DNA of 64,000 bases from Bacteroides zoogleoformans (GCF_002998435.1 NZ_CP027231.1:2955001-3019000); one strand, 5' to 3'. Shown: positions 10,533 to 18,296, numbered from the stretch's first letter. Program-made: numbers and translations. The notes: generated by a model from the letters alone, not told the origin.

Positions 10533-10604
10533 CTTTCCCTATTATGCTTCACCCATCCTAAGACCTAAATAAATCTTAGGATGCGTGAAGCATAATAGGG
10601 AAAG
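10533..10604. repeat. 31-bp inverted repeat (near-perfect hairpin)
   Basis: The arms 10533-10563 and 10574-10604 are complementary over 31 positions with a single C-C mismatch, around a 10-base A/T-rich loop. The element lies after the end of nnrD and before the receptor promoter. It may end nnrD transcription, although no strong T-run follows. It may also be an operator or a relic of a small mobile element. Confidence 0.85.
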
Positions 10605-10659
10605 AGGGGCATTAATAATATCTTCCTGTTTTTACTTAAAAACGGTAAATCTCAATCTT

Positions 10660-12165
10660 TTACAAAGAGCTCCATGCTTCCGGCAGGCAGGCAACCACAT
10701 TGCCCGCTGTCATACCCATGACTCCATGCTTTCTGCAAGCCACGTCCCCGGCCAGTCCGTGCACATACGCACCTAAGCGTGCGGCCGTTTCGGTTTCATA
10801 TCCCTGTGCCAGCAAAGCCAGCAGCACTCCCGCCAGCACATCTCCGCAACCTCCCGTGGCCATTCCCGGATTTCCCGTGATATTGAAGCAACACTTGCCC
10901 GAAGGGGTGATGACGGCAGAGTAAGCGCCCTTCAGAATGATATGCACCCCGGCAGTTTCGGCCAGTTCGCGTGCTTTCATCAACCGCTCGTAAGAGTTCT
11001 GACACTTCCCCACCAGACGTTCCAACTCTTTGGGATGCGGCGTAAGGATACTGCCCTCCGGCAGTCGCGCTATGCAACTGCGATTCCTGCCCAAAAGATT
11101 CAAAGCGTCGGCATCCACCACCATAGGAGCCCGGCAAGATTCAATCAGCTCAAGCAAAGCCTTTTCAGTCTCTGCCGACTGCCCCAATCCCGGCCCTACG
11201 CCCACAGCCTGATAGTCGTCCGTATCAGTGGGCGAGGCAAAACATGTATCGCTCACGTCCAGTTCGGTCATAGCCTCGGGCACGGCAGTCTGCACAATGA
11301 GCTGATTGCAAAATGGCACATGCAACGTCAGCAATCCTACACCCGAGCGCAGACAAGCCTGTGCCGCCAGCACCGAAGCGCCTGCCATCCCCTGCGAACC
11401 GGCAATCAGCAAGGCATGCCCGAAGTTTCCTTTATGAGCAAAACGGCTACGGAGCTTCAGGCATCCGGACATCGCTTCGCTTTCTGACAGATAATAGTCC
11501 GTCTCCATCTCCTCCATGCCTTCTTTGTCAAGTCCTATGTCCAGGAGTTGCCATTCGCCAACAAAAGGCTCGTTCTCTGCAAAAAGGAAAGCCAGTTTCG
11601 GCAATTGCAGGCTCAAAGTCAGATTGGCACGGATGATATTAGATGGCACATTGTAGCCGTTGTCTTCTCCCATCAGCCCCGATGGAATGTCAATGGCCAC
11701 CACCGTGGCGGGTGAAGCGTTGACGTACTTCACCACTGCGGCAAACCCACCGCTTAGCGGTTTGTTCAGTCCGCTGCCAAACAAGCCGTCTATAACCACA
11801 TGCCCGGCAGTCAGCACCGGTGGGAGAAACTCGCTGGTGATTTCATGAAAAACGACTTCCGACATTCCTTTCAATCTATTCCGGTTCGTCTCACAGCCTT
11901 GAGAAAGCGAACCTTTCGTGTTGAACAGATAAACCTCCGGCCTAAATCCTTTTTCAGCCAAAAGCCGGGACACAGCCAGTGCATCGCCTCCGTTATTGCC
12001 GGGACCGGCAAAGACAATAAATGGCGTGTCGGCATCCCAACGCTCTGCAATGGCTTCGGCCAATGCCTGCGAAGCCCGCTCCATCAAGTCGATGGAAGGA
12101 ATCTGCTCATGTTCTATGGTATATGCATCCAACTGCTTGATGCTTGCGGCAGGAAAAATTTTCAT
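10660..12165 (-). CDS. nnrD: Bifunctional NAD(P)H-hydrate epimerase / ADP-dependent dehydratase
   Basis: A 501-residue fusion that repairs damaged NAD(P)H hydrates. The N-terminal YjeF epimerase domain (about 1-215) carries AGPGNNGGDALAVSRLL near residue 56 and IDIPSGL. The C-terminal dehydratase domain (about 230-500) carries GVGPGLGQ, LTPHPKELERL and the ATP/ADP-site motif TGGCGDVLAG near residue 438. It is cytosolic and of normal length for the fused bacterial form. It appears monocistronic, with its own promoter upstream. Confidence 0.95.
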   Translation of the reverse strand: MKIFPAASIKQLDAYTIEHEQIPSIDLMERASQALAEAIAERWDADTPFIVFAGPGNNGGDALAVSRLLAEKGFRPEVYLFNTKGSLSQGCETNRNRLKGMSEVVFHEITSEFLPPVLTAGHVVIDGLFGSGLNKPLSGGFAAVVKYVNASPATVVAIDIPSGLMGEDNGYNVPSNIIRANLTLSLQLPKLAFLFAENEPFVGEWQLLDIGLDKEGMEEMETDYYLSESEAMSGCLKLRSRFAHKGNFGHALLIAGSQGMAGASVLAAQACLRSGVGLLTLHVPFCNQLIVQTAVPEAMTELDVSDTCFASPTDTDDYQAVGVGPGLGQSAETEKALLELIESCRAPMVVDADALNLLGRNRSCIARLPEGSILTPHPKELERLVGKCQNSYERLMKARELAETAGVHIILKGAYSAVITPSGKCCFNITGNPGMATGGCGDVLAGVLLALLAQGYETETAARLGAYVHGLAGDVACRKHGVMGMTAGNVVACLPEAWSSL

Positions 12166-12193
12166 GATACATTGTCGTATATTGATTGCAAAG

Positions 12194-12225
12194 CAAAGGT
12201 AAGGCGAATAGTTAGAAAAAACAAA
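12194..12225 (-). promoter_or_regulatory. Promoter of nnrD
   Basis: On the minus strand TTTG (12222-12225) is followed after 20 bp by TACCTTTG (12194-12201), a full match to the Bacteroides -33/-7 consensus, 29 bp ahead of the ATG. Confidence 0.75.
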
Positions 12226-12293
12226 AGAAAGGATAATGAATGAAAGATAGTACCAACGGAAATCTTTGAAAAAGCGCTAAAAGCTAAAAAGGC

Positions 12294-12945
12294 CTATTCA
12301 CCCTGTTTTTTACCAAAAGAATCGTTACGAGCACATTTTTCAATATATTCTTTAGCCATCGCTTTCATTCGCAACGTTCTTGTTCCTGCTTTCTTTCCCT
12401 GAAAATTCAATAAAGTCATCGCTTCCCTACATGTTATAAGCCGCCTGCTGATAACATTGTTCCGCTTCAGCGACAGTCCCTTTCCGCTCAAAGCAATCGC
12501 CCATATCGCAATACAACTTACAAGAGGGTATTAGCTCTGCCGTTGCCCGTAATATCTCTCCTGCCTTGTTGTCCGGAAGGTTCCGGGCGGCATATCGGGC
12601 ATAAGCGTTCATAAAAAGCGGATTAAAGCGGAATCGGCAATAATGATTATTCAAAAGATTGCGTGCACTTTGATGAAACTCTGTCTCGCGTTCATAACGC
12701 AGATTTCGCATGGCGACCATACACTCTCCATACGCCCTGAACGACCATAGAGATATCCCACCAACCACGAAAAGTACAGTAAGAAAAAGCCCCACTCTAA
12801 CAACTTTCTCTATATATATTCTACCGTCCTCCTCTGCTCTCATCATCCCCCACAAAGCGACACACAGCAACATCAACGGAAACATGGCAGACGGATATGA
12901 GAACAGAGCAAGAACTCCTAAAGATAGGATAGCCGACTTGCATAT
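12294..12945 (-). pseudogene. Remnant of an O-antigen-ligase-like membrane protein
   Basis: Only the C-terminal part is left. The open frame enters from the right without a start (reading SAILSLGVLALFSYPSAM), shows transmembrane segments (MFPLMLLCVALWGM and VGLFLTVLFVVGGISLW), and then the helical-repeat tail typical of Bacteroides O-antigen ligase-like proteins (YARYAARNLPDNKAGEIL, AEAEQCYQQAAYNM). It stops at 12427. The remaining C-terminus (REAMTLLNFQGKKAGT... AKEYIEK) continues in another frame to 12294, so there is an internal deletion or frameshift near 12425. The 5' end is cut at the prophage remnant. The family call rests on pattern memory and is moderate; the broken state is clear. 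Confidence 0.6.
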
Positions 12946-12953
12946 AAAAACGA

Positions 12954-12989
12954 AAAGCCGCCTGCGGAGTCTGCTCCGCAGGCGGCTTT
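12954..12989 (-). terminator. Perfect 16-bp stem terminator
   Basis: The arms 12954-12969 and 12974-12989 are perfectly complementary around a TCTG loop. On the minus strand the stem is followed by TCGTTTTTAT. It ends the HU/DUF4248 transcript and marks the left edge of the phage-derived block. Confidence 0.85.
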
Positions 12990-13036
12990 CGCCTTTTCCG
13001 TTCCGTTTGCGGTGTGTTTCCCCCGCGCGGCAGCGG

Positions 13037-13246
13037 TCATTCTCCCGGTTCGCCCAGCAGGCGGACGATGGCCTCGTGCTGCAACGGTGTCAGCGCCCGT
13101 TGTCGCGGGCGGAAGTGCAGCTCCTCGAGCCGCCTTTTCAGTTCCGTGTTCAGCTCTATCCACCGGCGCAGCTGCGTGCCCGTGCTGCGGGGCGTGCTCC
13201 GGGGGAAGTAGGCTTGCGCCAAGTCGCTCATGTAGATTGCTTTCAT
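13037..13246 (-). CDS. DUF4248 domain protein
   Basis: A 69-residue protein (MKAIYMSDLAQAYFP...). It matches the Bacteroides DUF4248 pattern: an aromatic LAxxYFP start, a central RRWIELN segment and the end TPLQHEAIVRLLGEPGE. Proteins of this family are small helical proteins found next to HU-like genes in Bacteroides genomes and phages; their function is unknown. A second in-frame ATG lies five codons in. The gene is 51 bp downstream of the HU-like gene and followed by a strong terminator, so the two form one transcript. Confidence 0.75.
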   Translation of the reverse strand: MKAIYMSDLAQAYFPRSTPRSTGTQLRRWIELNTELKRRLEELHFRPRQRALTPLQHEAIVRLLGEPGE

Positions 13247-13297
13247 TTCGGTTGAAATCTTTTCTGATACTAACCACTTATCATTAATCGCTAACCG

Positions 13298-13783
13298 CTA
13301 CCCCAACGGGTTCTCCCCCTGGCCTCCCGGGGTGCCTCCTCCCTGTTCGGGAGTGCCTCCGCCCGGTTTCTCCTCTTTCTTCTTTTTCTTCTCCTGCTCG
13401 AACGGGAGCCACTCGATGCCGTCGGCCACGATGGCGCGGGTCACCTGTCTGGCTCCCCGCGGACGGGTGAACTCGGGCACGAAGCGCACGCGCACGCCCC
13501 TGATGAGTTTGGCGCCCACCTCTTCGGGCTTCTCGGTGGTCAGGCTGCGGGCGGTGTAGCGGAACGTGCCCAGGCCCTCGAGCTGCACGCTGCGTCCTTG
13601 CGCCATGTAGTCGGCCATCACCCCTGCCAGGTCCATGAGCACGGCGTAGACGTCGGAACGGGTTACGGTGCATTGCTTCGACAGGCGCTCGGCGATGACC
13701 TTCGTGCCCACGGGTGCGCCTTTCACCACGGCCTGGGCGTAATACTTCTTCGCTTTTTTCAGGTAAGTTTTCTTGTAGAACAT
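13298..13783 (-). CDS. HU/IHF-like DNA-binding protein with Gly/Pro-rich tail
   Basis: A 161-residue protein. Residues about 20-120 follow the HU-like (DUF4469-type) pattern of Bacteroides: MFYKKTYLKKAKKYYAQAV, VTRSDVYAVLMDLAGVMADYM, and EGLGTFRYTARS. The C-terminus is a Lys/Glu stretch followed by a low-complexity Gly/Pro/Gln tail (about 130-161) that is unlikely to fold. It probably binds DNA non-specifically. It is co-transcribed with DUF4248, and a start at 13783 gives the canonical N-terminus. Confidence 0.8.
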   Translation of the reverse strand: MFYKKTYLKKAKKYYAQAVVKGAPVGTKVIAERLSKQCTVTRSDVYAVLMDLAGVMADYMAQGRSVQLEGLGTFRYTARSLTTEKPEEVGAKLIRGVRVRFVPEFTRPRGARQVTRAIVADGIEWLPFEQEKKKKKEEKPGGGTPEQGGGTPGGQGENPLG

Positions 13784-13974
13784 AATACTGTGTTTTGTTT
13801 AGATTCATGTCCCCCGAAACGGTTGTGCACGGAGTGGCGGTTCGAGGGGCACAGACCGCCGCTCCGAGGGGCACGGGGTGGCGGTCTGTCGTCGCCGCCT
13901 TTCCGCCGTGCGCCTTGCAAAGGTGCCCAAAACACGCCCCGCCGTGTGGGCAAGCGTGTTTTAGCGTGCCGATT

Positions 13975-14006
13975 TTTGAATTATTGTGCGTTTATCGCTA
14001 CCTTTG
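13975..14006 (+). promoter_or_regulatory. Promoter of the small protein gene at 14050
   Basis: TTTG (13975-13978), 20 bp, then TACCTTTG (13999-14006): an exact Bacteroides promoter pattern reading rightward, with the ATG 44 bp downstream. Confidence 0.75.
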
Positions 14007-14049
14007 CGTTGACAGACAAGGGTTTTCAGGTCAAATTAAAACAAGGCGC

Positions 14050-14319
14050 ATGGCACGTGGAAGGAACAAGTCGCTCATTTCCCTTCGGGACGAGAAGCTG
14101 CTCCGTCGGTATTACTACTGGACGGAGGTGCAGCGCCTGCGCTTCGACGACGCCCTGAAGATACTCTCGCGCGACGAGTTCTTCCTCTCCGAGGATCGCA
14201 TCATGGCCATTATCCGCGCCAACTGCCACAAGCTGGACGACATCGACGTGCGCCCCGTGCCCAAGGTGCGCAAGCCGCGCCTCTCGGCCTCGCAGCTCTC
14301 GCTTTTTACCGGCGACTGA
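14050..14319 (+). CDS. Small conserved Bacteroides protein, possible phage/transposase-associated regulator
   Basis: An 89-residue basic protein starting MARGRNKSLISLRDEKLL, then YYYWTEVQRLRFDDALKILSRDEFFLS. This arrangement is familiar from short proteins of Bacteroides phage-like islands that are sometimes labelled transposase. The helix content and basic charge would fit a DNA-binding role, but no function is established. The open frame extends upstream to 13795; I take 14050 because the promoter at 13975-14006 lies inside the longer version. It is divergent from the HU gene, and its 3' end overlaps the next minus-strand gene by 14 bp. Confidence 0.6.
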   Translation: MARGRNKSLISLRDEKLLRRYYYWTEVQRLRFDDALKILSRDEFFLSEDRIMAIIRANCHKLDDIDVRPVPKVRKPRLSASQLSLFTGD

Positions 14320-14755
14320 CCACGCCGGGCGTGTCGGCCACCGTCAGCTCATACTCCGTTTCGTACACCTTTATGCCTCCCGGCAGGCTGTAGTCGCGGC
14401 TCTTGCGGCGCACCAGCGCTCCGCACCCGAACAGCGGCTTCCTGCCCTGCAGCAGCCGGTGCAGCCGTGTGCGCATCTGCTGGCGGCGTGCGGTCTCCTC
14501 CTCGGTGCCGCTGCCGTGGTGCGTGTCGTGGTAGCAGTCTACGGCCAGCCGGGTGATGACGGTGGCCGTCCCGCGCTGCGCCCCTCCTGCCAGCTCCGTC
14601 CATGCCACCTCGGGCACGGCCAGCAGCACGCAGGGAAACGTCACCGGGTAGTGGTCTTCCTGCGTCTCCAGTTGCCCGTAGTCCTCGTCCGTCAGTCTCA
14701 GTTCGGGCATGCCCTCGGCAATGACCCGCTGTAAAACGTTGAATAACTTTTCCAT
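14306..14755 (-). CDS. Phage structural protein of unknown role
   Basis: A 149-residue protein (MEKLFNVLQRVIAEGMPELRLTDEDYGQL...) with no motif I can name. It follows the gpG-like gene, where Mu-like phages encode neck or head-tail joining proteins, and its size fits such a protein. G+C is as high as in its phage neighbours. A near-canonical ribosome site (AAAAAAAGGA) precedes the ATG. Function is inferred from position only. Confidence 0.5.
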   Translation of the reverse strand: MEKLFNVLQRVIAEGMPELRLTDEDYGQLETQEDHYPVTFPCVLLAVPEVAWTELAGGAQRGTATVITRLAVDCYHDTHHGSGTEEETARRQQMRTRLHRLLQGRKPLFGCGALVRRKSRDYSLPGGIKVYETEYELTVADTPGVVSRR

Positions 14756-14808
14756 ATCCTTTTTTTCTAATGTCTGATGTATAATCGCTAATCACTTATC
14801 ACTTATCA

Positions 14809-15402
14809 CTAACCGCTAATCACCCTCCTCGTCTCCTCTACGATTTTCTCCGCAATCCGTTCGCCAAGTTCCCTGCTTTGTCCGATGAACCGCCGTTGCG
14901 GGATGCGGGCCCGGATGTCGAGTTTCGCCTTGCGTGTCAGCGCCAGCTTCTTCCACCGCATGGCTTCGGCGGGCACGTCGGCCTCTTTCTTTCCCCCTCC
15001 GCCGGCCTCGAAGAACTTGGCCCAGGCGAAGCGTCGCATGCGGGGTGTCACGGTGGGATGCGTCTCGATGGTTCCTCCCTCGTTGTGTATACGGGAGTAG
15101 GGCAGGTCGCTGACGATGGTGACGCGTGCCCGTCCCGGCACATCGCGCACGCTGCGCATCAGGTGTGTGCGGCCGCTCAGCAAGGGGCCGTAGCGCGAGG
15201 CGGCCGATTTTCCTCCGGACTGCTGCCTGCGGGTAGCCGGCCAGGGCGTGAGTCCACCGTCCACGAATCCCCCCTTGCGGAAGTTGTCCTGAAAATGCCG
15301 CTTGGCGATTGCCCCCACCTTGACGGGCAGGATGTCGTTGTAGAGCCGTTCCAGCTCCTTCTCCTTCCGCATGGCGTATTGATGGAATTCTTCGATGGTC
15401 AT
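14809..15402 (-). CDS. Phage virion morphogenesis protein (Mu gpG-like)
   Basis: A 197-residue protein from ATG 15402 (MTIEEFHQYAMRKEKELERLYNDI). It shows the family features: an N-terminal helix with DILPVKVGAIAKRHFQDNF, GLTPWPATRR, a GPLLSGRTHLMRSV core and YSRIHNEGG, then IPQRRFIGQS near the end. In Mu-like phages gpG acts in tail/virion assembly. The longer frame to 15456 adds a non-conserved N-terminus and overlaps a rightward promoter, so I reject it. The gene lies between the minor head gene and an unknown structural gene. Confidence 0.78.
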   Translation of the reverse strand: MTIEEFHQYAMRKEKELERLYNDILPVKVGAIAKRHFQDNFRKGGFVDGGLTPWPATRRQQSGGKSAASRYGPLLSGRTHLMRSVRDVPGRARVTIVSDLPYSRIHNEGGTIETHPTVTPRMRRFAWAKFFEAGGGGKKEADVPAEAMRWKKLALTRKAKLDIRARIPQRRFIGQSRELGERIAEKIVEETRRVISG

Positions 15403-15421
15403 AAAAATAAATGGTGCAAAT

Positions 15422-15535
15422 GGTTGTTTATTAAATAAATGGTTGTATCTTTGCATTCACAGAAAGGGAATTGATTAGCGTATAAGTCTAGATGGGATTC
15501 GCCCATTATCGCATCGTTTGTCAATTCTCTTTTTT
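15422..15535 (+). ncRNA. Candidate small RNA with own promoter and terminator stem
   Basis: On the plus strand TTG is followed after 19 bp by TATCTTTG (ending 15452), a good Bacteroides promoter that points away from gpG into a stretch with no plus-strand gene. About 10 bases after it a 14-bp stem closes (15461-15474 with 15521-15534, two G-U pairs), enclosing a small ATGGG/CCCAT hairpin (15492-15506) and followed by a T-run to 15535. The RNA would be about 75 nt and antisense to the 3' end of the minor head gene. This is a prediction only. Confidence 0.4.
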
Positions 15536-16601
15536 GTGTTTCAAGGCGTACGGCTTTTCGAAACCTTTCTTATAGACTTCACAGTTTAACTCCCATAGTG
15601 TGCCGCCAATGCGTACATCGTAGTAGTTATACCCTACCACACCCCTGTCTCGTTTCTTGTTCAAGTTCTTCTTTATCGTCTCAGGGTCTCCTTTTTTACC
15701 TTCACCAAGAGCTGCACTGTGTGTATATACACGTTTTGCCATATTACTAATGAGCTCGGATATAAGCATCTTGTCTTCAGGCGTTTTAAAATGGTCTACT
15801 ACATCTTTCAAAGAACCCCGGCTCACGTTGAGCCGATGAGTATTCGGGTCTGCCGTAGCCTTCAATGAATACCCTTTTTCGGGCACGTTCTCGCTTATCC
15901 ATTCATACGCCTTTTTAGTGGCTGTTTTCAGAGCATCTTTCTTTGTCTCGCAGGTTATTGCCTTCTCTCCCTTTACCCTTTCTGCCATAAACTTCTCCAC
16001 CGCCTTCCTCGCCCCCTTATAGGCATGCGCCACGTATGGGTGCGTGTCGCTGAATAACTTCGCGTCCGTGCCCGGGTTGTTGTCCAATCCCGGCGCGGGC
16101 CTGTTCTGCGGGGTGGTTTTCGGAATTTCGTACCCCGGCGTAGGGGGGATCGTCCGTGGCCTCGAGCGAGCAGTGGCAGTTCCAGCGGTCGCCCGGGCGG
16201 TGCGCATTCCAGAAGGGATGCTCCACGGGCAGAGTTAATTCAATGCTCCAGAACTGCTTGTGCACGATGTCGGGCGTGGCACTGGTGGTTGGCAGCCACC
16301 GCAGGTTGGGCAGGATGTGGGCCTGTTCCATGTACCTGCGCCAGTCCGCCGCCTGATGGGCGCGGATGACGGCGGTGTCGTATTCGGTGCGCAGCCACCG
16401 CTCCACCTGGTGGTCGAGCATGGGGCGCACGTCCCCGGCGAAGCGCTCGAACGGCTTCAGTTGCCCGTCCTCATCCGTCAGTTGCGCGGCGATGTCGTTC
16501 TGCAGGCGGTGCATCTTGAAGGCGGAGAACACGGCGGCATTGTGGCGCAGCTCGTGGTAGAAGCCCTCGTTCGCGGCCCCCGGCGCAGGGGAACTCTCCA
16601 T
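15521..16601 (-). pseudogene. Phage minor head protein (Mu gpF-like) with C-terminal extension, frameshifted and 5'-truncated
   Basis: The first part (from 16601) carries the minor-head pattern: FERFAGDVRPMLDHQVERWL, RTEYDTAVIRAHQAADWRRY, then HPFWNAHRPGDRWNCHCSLEATDDPP. The rest continues in another frame after a run of six C (minus strand, about 16146-16151): PTPGYEIPKTTPQNRPAPG, then a 160-residue tail (AHAYKGARKAVEKFM ... GTLWELNCEVYKKGFEKPY). Such tails on phage head proteins often resemble nuclease or toxin-like domains; I cannot name this one. The N-terminus is replaced by an ISAon1 fragment. A single-base change in the C-run (true mutation or sequencing error) explains the frame switch. 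Confidence 0.72.
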
Positions 16602-16610
16602 ACGTTTCTT

Positions 16611-16931
16611 TTAAAAAAGCCGCGAACTCCTTGGAGTAGCACGTTCCCTCTGCAACAAGACTTAAAGGACGGCAGAAACTCACGCCGTCCTTGCGATTAA
16701 GCCATCGGCGACGACGTATGTGAAGCAAAAGCTTATGGTCACGGATAGGGAAATCTGTTATCGTGGTAGGATCAAGGAATCCCTTACTCTCGATATCAGT
16801 GTCGCACCTATAAGAAGCAGGATAAATCTCATCCAGACTTATCTCTATCAAAGTAGTACTCTGATGGACCTTGACTACCTCAAAATAATCAAGGATTTGG
16901 GAGGGAAGCATCAGTCTGGCAAGTTCTCTTT
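16611..16931 (-). mobile_element. ISAon1-family fragment (N-terminal region ORF)
   Basis: An open frame starting at 16911 (LPSQILDYFEVVKVHQSTTL ... DFPIRDHKLLLHIRRRRW ... LVAEGTCYSKEFAAFLKE) matches the short first ORF of ISAon1-type elements. It then runs into the phage minor head gene near 16615. The downstream transposase ORF of the element is absent. Confidence 0.65.
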
Positions 16932-18092
16932 ACGCGAGTTCGGGATAAGGATTTATAATAATTTTCCTCTCTCATCGAGCCATACCGGTTTGGGCGACCG
17001 TATTATGGTCGCCTAAACCGGTCGCGCACTAATATTACTTCCAAAGGACAAGTTTCCCATCCGTTGGTGCAATATCAAAGTTAAAGTTGACTTCCGGCTT
17101 TACAGCAAAGAAACAATATGCTCCAATCGCGGACAACAAGTTGATCAAGAAATTATGCACGCTGCGGTGGCGAGTATGTACGAGTTGTGCCACATTTTTC
17201 AACATATCATTGAGGGATTCGATAATGCTTCGTTTACGCAGCATCAGTTTGTCATAAAGGGGTATGAGCCGTTGTTTCATGTTTGAGCGAAGACCTGTAA
17301 CAATATGTATTCCGTCATTAAACAGCTTTCCGAAAAGAGTCTGCGAGATATACCCCTTGTCAGCGTATGGTTTGCCGAGCACCTTGTCCGTCCGCGAGCC
17401 GATTACGTTTTCGTTACGGTCGTCCGCATTGGCTTTGGTCAAGACAAAGTTGATGATCTCACCTTTCTCGTTACACAACAAATGAAGTTTAAAGCCGATA
17501 TGCCATCCCATGGTACTTTTCCCTTTTTCTGCAATGCCCTTGAACACTTTCATGGAATACTCTCTCTTGTTGTGGATCACAGGAATGCAGGTACTGTCAA
17601 TGAAGCTGATGCCTGAGCATTCTCCGAAACAGGACAATTTAAGGAACATGCTCATAGCGACAAAACATCTTGGCATAATCTCGACAAAACGGTTGTATGA
17701 GAAAGTCTTTGGAAAGAGATGTTTCCAATGCCGGCATACACATCCGAGATAGTAATGCTTAAAGTTACGGAATGAATTGAAGTGAAAACAAAATCAGTAT
17801 GGTGATGACCTCAGCATCCGACATCATGCGCTTTCGTTTGCGTTTGGGGGCGTCGGGAGTGGATGGAAGTGCATTTTTAGCCATCTCTGCTTCAAATTCT
17901 TTGCAAAAATCATCTGCAATACATGCAATACAGAAAATTTCAGAAACTTTACTTTCGGTAATCATGATAGGGTATTTGTTGTTTTTCACCTCTAAAATAC
18001 TAATTATCATAGATATTACCAAAAAAATCGGCAGCCTTATCAAACTGCCGATTTTTTTTTTTGCAAAGGCATGGCTTATCCCGAACTCGCGT
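16932..18092 (-). mobile_element. IS982-family insertion sequence (first type)
   Basis: An 18-bp perfect terminal inverted repeat, ACGCGAGTTCGGGATAAG at 16932-16949 and its complement at 18075-18092, bounds 1161 bp that holds one broken IS982 transposase gene. No clear target duplication is seen. A 16-bp hairpin (16984-16999 with 17007-17022, one mismatch) lies behind the transposase stop. Confidence 0.8.
17035..17965 (-). pseudogene. IS982 transposase, single-base frameshift
   Basis: The N-terminal piece starts at 17965 (MITESKVSEIFCIACIADDF) and runs into a stop after ILILFSLQFIP. The family sequence continues one base out of frame as HFNSFRNFKHYYLGCVCRHW, then FSYNRFVEIMPRCFVAM, the DDE segment GISFIDSTCIPV, GFKLHLLCNEKGEI, DKGYISQ, and the end RSIIESLNDMLKN. 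The shift is one extra T in a TTTT run near 17800. It is otherwise full length. Confidence 0.8.
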
Positions 18093-18097
18093 TATAA

Positions 18098-18250
18098 GGT
18101 AAAACAGCTTTCTTTTGAGAGAAATACTACATGATTCTTGCGGCTTTGAAGTCCGCTTAAAATAGTTTGTAACTCTCATTACATGGTTTGACTGATAAAG
18201 GAACTTGCGGCTCGCTTCGTTGATGTCCGCTGTGGAAAGTTTGTTTTACC
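18098..18250. repeat. Small MITE-like element, about 153 bp
   Basis: Near-complementary ends (GGTAAAACAGCTTTC at 18098 and GAAAGTTTGTTTTACC at 18235-18250) enclose a non-coding stretch. The inside holds two related hairpins on the minus strand, both beginning AGCGGAC and closing with GCCGCAAG. It sits directly beside the IS982 end at 18092. Confidence 0.45.
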
Positions 18251-18296
18251 ATAGGATTTTGGCTCAGGTTTTCTTAGCCATATCAGACAGTATCAG

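Larger units (their letters stand above)
12946..16610. mobile_element. GC-rich remnant of a Mu-like prophage
   Basis: This block is much richer in G+C than its neighbours and encodes DUF4248, an HU-like protein, a small regulator-like protein and virion genes (gpG-like morphogenesis protein, minor head protein). No integrase, portal, terminase or tail genes are present. The left side runs into a decapitated chromosomal gene, and the right side is cut by an ISAon1-like fragment inside the minor head gene. It is a decayed fragment, not a functional phage. Confidence 0.7.

Noticed and set aside
12918..13874. Several overlapping frames on both strands around the HU-like gene
   Set aside because: High G+C gives long spurious frames; only the DUF4248 and HU-like frames show family motifs and plausible starts.
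16932..18092. Composite transposon between IS982 elements of 17 kb and 51 kb
   Set aside because: The elements are of different types and the DNA between is ordinary chromosome with housekeeping genes.
18098..18250. tRNA, tmRNA or RNase P RNA in the gaps around 18 kb, 22 kb, 35 kb and 42 kb
   Set aside because: No cloverleaf, no GTTCRA T-loop with matching acceptor stem, and no conserved tmRNA or RNase P segments were seen.
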